Assembly (NCBI GenBank): GCA_015492355.1
Contig: WGFF01000236.1
Span: 1-7,956 of the forward strand
From: Deltaproteobacteria bacterium
Lineage (GTDB): Bacteria > Desulfobacterota > GWC2-55-46 > S146-73
Length of the DNA: 7,956 nt
Direction of reading: 5' to 3'
The position numbers and the translations under genes were made by a program. Position 1 is the first letter of the stretch. The number at the start of each line of letters is the position of its first letter. The notes under the pieces are model-generated. The model searched no databases and was not told where the DNA came from. It saw only the letters and a program-made list of their open reading frames with translations. Shown one piece after another: positions 5,840 through 7,956 of the stretch.

Positions 5840-6844
5840 ATGGCATTGGAACAGAGTGGTGTTGATGTAGCCTTCGGTGAGGTGGCTGAGAGGATAGAGA
5901 AGGGAAGAAGGTTTCTTGTTACCACCCACGTAAACCCAGAGGGTGATGCAGTGGGCTCCCTTCTCGGTCTTACCCTTGCCCTGAGGTGGCTGGGAAAGGA
6001 TGTAACAGCGTACATGGAAGACCCTGTGCCATACATATACAGGTTTCTACCAGGTGCGGATACCGTTGTGGATGCCCTTTTTGAGGACGATACCTTCGAT
6101 GGATGTTTTGTGGTGGACTGCGGGCAGAAAAAAAGACTCGGCGGGAGGTTCAACGTCCTTAAGAGCCCCGGTACGATTATAAACATAGATCATCACAAGA
6201 CCAACGACAATTTCGGTGATATAAACATCATAGTACCAGAGGCGAGCGCAGCAGGAGAGATAATCTACGACCTTCTTAGATTCCTCAGGGTGGATATAAC
6301 CCCTGACATAGCGACCAATCTCTATGTTGCCATCCACACGGATACGGGCTCTTTCAGGTACAGTTCATCCACATCCGATGCCTTCATCAAGGCGGGTGAA
6401 CTTGTGCGTCTGGGAGCAGACCCCTGGGAGATTACGATCAGGATATATGAGAGTTACCCGGAAAACAAGCTCAGGCTCCTCGGTATGGCGCTCTCCACAC
6501 TCGAGGTCGTTGAGGTTGACTCCAGAAAGATAGCAACCATGGTCGTAACCCTCGATATGATGAGAAGGGTGGATGGAGGCAGGGAACTGACCGACGGTTT
6601 CGTCAATTTTGCAAGGGCAATAGAGGGGGTGGAGACAGGTATACTCTTCAGGGAGGAGTCACCCGGTGAGTTCAAGATAAGCTTGAGATCGAAGGGAAGG
6701 ATAGATGTCTCCAGGGTTGCAAGGTTCTTTGGTGGAGGGGGACATAGAAACGCCTCTGGTTTCAACATAAAGGGAGGGCTCGAGGAGGTAAAGATGAGGG
6801 TAATAGATGCTGTAAAGGAGATGAGCCTCGGCAGTGACGCATGA
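5840..6844 (+). CDS. nrnA: DHH/DHHA1 phosphoesterase, NrnA-type
   Basis: This belongs to the bifunctional oligoribonuclease and pAp phosphatase family, Mn-dependent cytoplasmic enzymes that degrade 2-5-mer nanoRNA to mononucleotides and dephosphorylate 3'-phosphoadenosine 5'-phosphate. The 334 residues show motif I HVNPEGDAVGS (30-40), motif II VVDCG (91-95), the DHH motif in NIDHHKTN (115-122), motif IV HTDTGSFRYSS (166-176) and the DHHA1 substrate-binding GGGGHRNASGF (298-308). All expected metal ligands are present; Glu34 stands where Asp is frequent in motif I. The start is clear: ATG 5840 with AGGAGG at 5826-5831, spacing 8 nt, the best ribosome binding site here. The rbfA-nrnA-truB order is common in several phyla. 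Whether nanoRNA or pAp is the main substrate cannot be read from sequence. Confidence 0.92.
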   Translation: MALEQSGVDVAFGEVAERIEKGRRFLVTTHVNPEGDAVGSLLGLTLALRWLGKDVTAYMEDPVPYIYRFLPGADTVVDALFEDDTFDGCFVVDCGQKKRLGGRFNVLKSPGTIINIDHHKTNDNFGDINIIVPEASAAGEIIYDLLRFLRVDITPDIATNLYVAIHTDTGSFRYSSSTSDAFIKAGELVRLGADPWEITIRIYESYPENKLRLLGMALSTLEVVEVDSRKIATMVVTLDMMRRVDGGRELTDGFVNFARAIEGVETGILFREESPGEFKISLRSKGRIDVSRVARFFGGGGHRNASGFNIKGGLEEVKMRVIDAVKEMSLGSDA

Positions 6845-7736
6845 TAGGATGGATGGTGTCCTTGTCATAGACAAGCCAAAGGGGCTTACCTCCCACGATG
6901 TGGTGGAGAGGGTCAAAAGGAGGCTCAGGGCAGACAGAACAGGACACCTCGGAACACTCGACCCTGTTGCAACGGGTGTCTTGCCCTTGGTGATAAACAG
7001 GGCAACAAGGTATGCAAGGTTCCTCGAAGGGGTAGAAAAGGACTACCTTGTGGAGATGATGCTCGGTGAGGAGAGGGATACCTATGATATAGAGGGCAGG
7101 ACTATAAAAAGATGCGATACAGGTGGTATCACCCCTGACGATGTAAAGAGGGTTCTGGAGTCCTTCAGGGGGAGGATAAGGCAGATACCCCCCATGTTCT
7201 CATCGGTCAAGAAAAAAGGGGTTCCCCTCTACAGGCTTGCAAGAAAGGGGATAGAGGTAGAAAGGGAGCCAAAGGAGGTCGAGATATACGGTATAGACCT
7301 TCTCGGTGTGGATATTCCCGGTGTGAGGTTCCGTGTGAGGTGTTCACGGGGTACGTATGTGAGGGTTCTATGTCATGATGCTGGCAGGATGCTCGGATGC
7401 GGTGCCTATCTAAAGGAGTTGAGGCGTCTTAGAAGCGGACAGTTCACCATAGATCAGGCGGTTGAGCTCTCTGTTGAGGATAGCATTTTGAGGGAATCCA
7501 TAAAACCGCTCAAGGATGTGCTTAATACAGCCTTCATGGGGCTCAGGGCGATAGATGTGGATGAAAGAGATGCCCTGAGGATAAGACATGGAAACCCTGC
7601 CATAGACAAAAGCGGGGTCTTCTCAGCCCTGAAGGACGGTGAACTGGTGAGGTTTGTACACAGGGGTAATATCATTGCCCTCGGCAGGTATATAAAGCAG
7701 AGGGGTATGACCTTAGAGAGGGTATTTCCGCTGTGA
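6834..7736 (+). CDS. truB: tRNA pseudouridine(55) synthase TruB
   Basis: TruB isomerises uridine 55 in the T loop of tRNAs and also acts as a tRNA chaperone. Up to 300 residues are encoded. Visible family motifs are VLVIDKPKGLTSHDVV (9-24), the catalytic GHLGTLDPVATGVLP (37-51, nucleophile D43), KDYLVEMMLG (69-78), QIPPMFSSVKKKGVPLY (117-133) and SRGTYVRVLCHDAG (171-184). A small C-terminal TruB_C/PUA-like part follows from about residue 240. The start is uncertain. GTG 6834 overlaps nrnA by 11 bp and has AAAGGAG 13 nt upstream, while ATG 6849 gives the usual MDGVLVIDKP opening 4 bp after the nrnA stop. Either way translation is probably coupled to nrnA. Only the first five residues depend on the choice. 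Confidence 0.95.
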   Translation: MTHDRMDGVLVIDKPKGLTSHDVVERVKRRLRADRTGHLGTLDPVATGVLPLVINRATRYARFLEGVEKDYLVEMMLGEERDTYDIEGRTIKRCDTGGITPDDVKRVLESFRGRIRQIPPMFSSVKKKGVPLYRLARKGIEVEREPKEVEIYGIDLLGVDIPGVRFRVRCSRGTYVRVLCHDAGRMLGCGAYLKELRRLRSGQFTIDQAVELSVEDSILRESIKPLKDVLNTAFMGLRAIDVDERDALRIRHGNPAIDKSGVFSALKDGELVRFVHRGNIIALGRYIKQRGMTLERVFPL

Positions 7737-7920
7737 GTACAGGGGGTGGTCTTCGAGCGGAGGGATTTTTCTGTAATGGTACCAGATTTACGGGCTTTTC
7801 ATCGTCAAGGGCGGGGTTTCTTGTAAGGGAGATTTCGGGGGTATAATCCCCTTATACAGTGTTTTCACGTAAATATCCAAATACAAAGATCCAAATACCA
7901 GGATAGGAGGTGAAAGAGAG
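7737..7920 (+). promoter_or_regulatory. truB-rpsO spacer with rpsO leader
   Basis: The 184-bp spacer holds a perfect TATAAT at 7842-7847, a candidate -10 box, with only weak -35 options (TTGTAA 7821-7826 at 15 bp, or TTTCTT 7817-7822 at 19 bp). The box lies inside two alternative hairpins: GGGG 7837-7840 with CCCC 7848-7851, or GTATAA 7841-7846 with TTATAC 7852-7857. A TGGTACCA palindrome is at 7777-7784. The rpsO ribosome binding site AGGAGG is at 7905-7910. No clear truB terminator is visible. rpsO leaders are autoregulated by S15 in several bacteria, so a control element is plausible. Confidence 0.4.
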
Positions 7921-7956
7921 GTGCTCACACCTGAGAAGAAAAATGAGATAATAGAC
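7921..7956 (+). CDS. rpsO: Ribosomal protein uS15, 5' end only
   Basis: The first 12 codons (V/M-L-T-P-E-K-K-N-E-I-I-D) match the conserved N-terminus of ribosomal protein S15, which binds the central domain of 16S rRNA early in 30S assembly. The reading frame runs off the window edge. The start is GTG, with AGGAGG ending 10 nt upstream; the nearby GTG at 7911 is in another frame. rpsO after truB is the classical order, usually followed by pnp. Only 36 bases are visible, so the call rests on the N-terminal match plus position. Confidence 0.85.
   Translation, partial: MLTPEKKNEIID

Noticed and set aside
7805..7860. Third copy of the composite repeat before rpsO
   Set aside because: It shares only CTTGTA and a G-run/C-run hairpin; the long stem cannot be formed, so the resemblance is too weak.

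Overview
The window is a bacterial chromosome segment carrying the conserved transcription-translation cluster, with every gene on the plus strand. In order it holds rimP, nusA, rnpM (ylxR), infB, a 551-bp gene-free gap rich in inverted repeats, a DUF503 gene (ylxP-like), rbfA, a DHH/DHHA1 phosphoesterase (nrnA-like), truB, and the first 12 codons of rpsO, cut by the window edge. The genes rely heavily on AGG/AGA arginine and ATA isoleucine codons, have purine-rich coding strands and mostly good GGAGG-type ribosome binding sites. Together with the DUF503-rbfA-nrnA-truB-rpsO order, this suggests a deep-branching anaerobe-type bacterium such as a Nitrospirota or Thermodesulfobacteriota member. 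That placement is an inference; the window has no rRNA or other decisive marker.

Layout. Positions 1-184 hold a composite hairpin repeat (about 13-112) and a short rimP leader. Positions 185-4619 form a tight block: rimP-nusA gap 27 bp, nusA-rnpM gap 5 bp, rnpM-infB gap 104 bp with one perfect hairpin. Positions 4620-5170 contain a candidate structured RNA (about 4640-4735), three tandem hairpin units of about 76 bp (4764-4950), a second copy of the composite repeat seen at the window start (4899-5037), and a terminator-like hairpin with a T run (5072-5093). Positions 5171-7736 form a second tight block (DUF503, rbfA, nrnA, truB; gaps 7 and 14 bp, then overlap or near-abutment). Positions 7737-7920 are the rpsO leader, with a TATAAT box buried in two mutually exclusive hairpins.

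Function. RimP and RbfA mature the 30S subunit, IF2 starts translation, NusA controls RNA polymerase pausing and antitermination, RnpM is an RNA-binding modulator of RNase P, TruB makes pseudouridine 55 in tRNA, NrnA-type enzymes recycle nanoRNA and pAp, and S15 is an early 30S assembly protein. The two blocks look like two transcription units split by the repeat-rich gap.

The protein genes are ordinary. I see no defence system, CRISPR array or intact transposon. The part worth a second look is the intergenic repeat system, where two diverged copies keep the same stem, bulge and loop.
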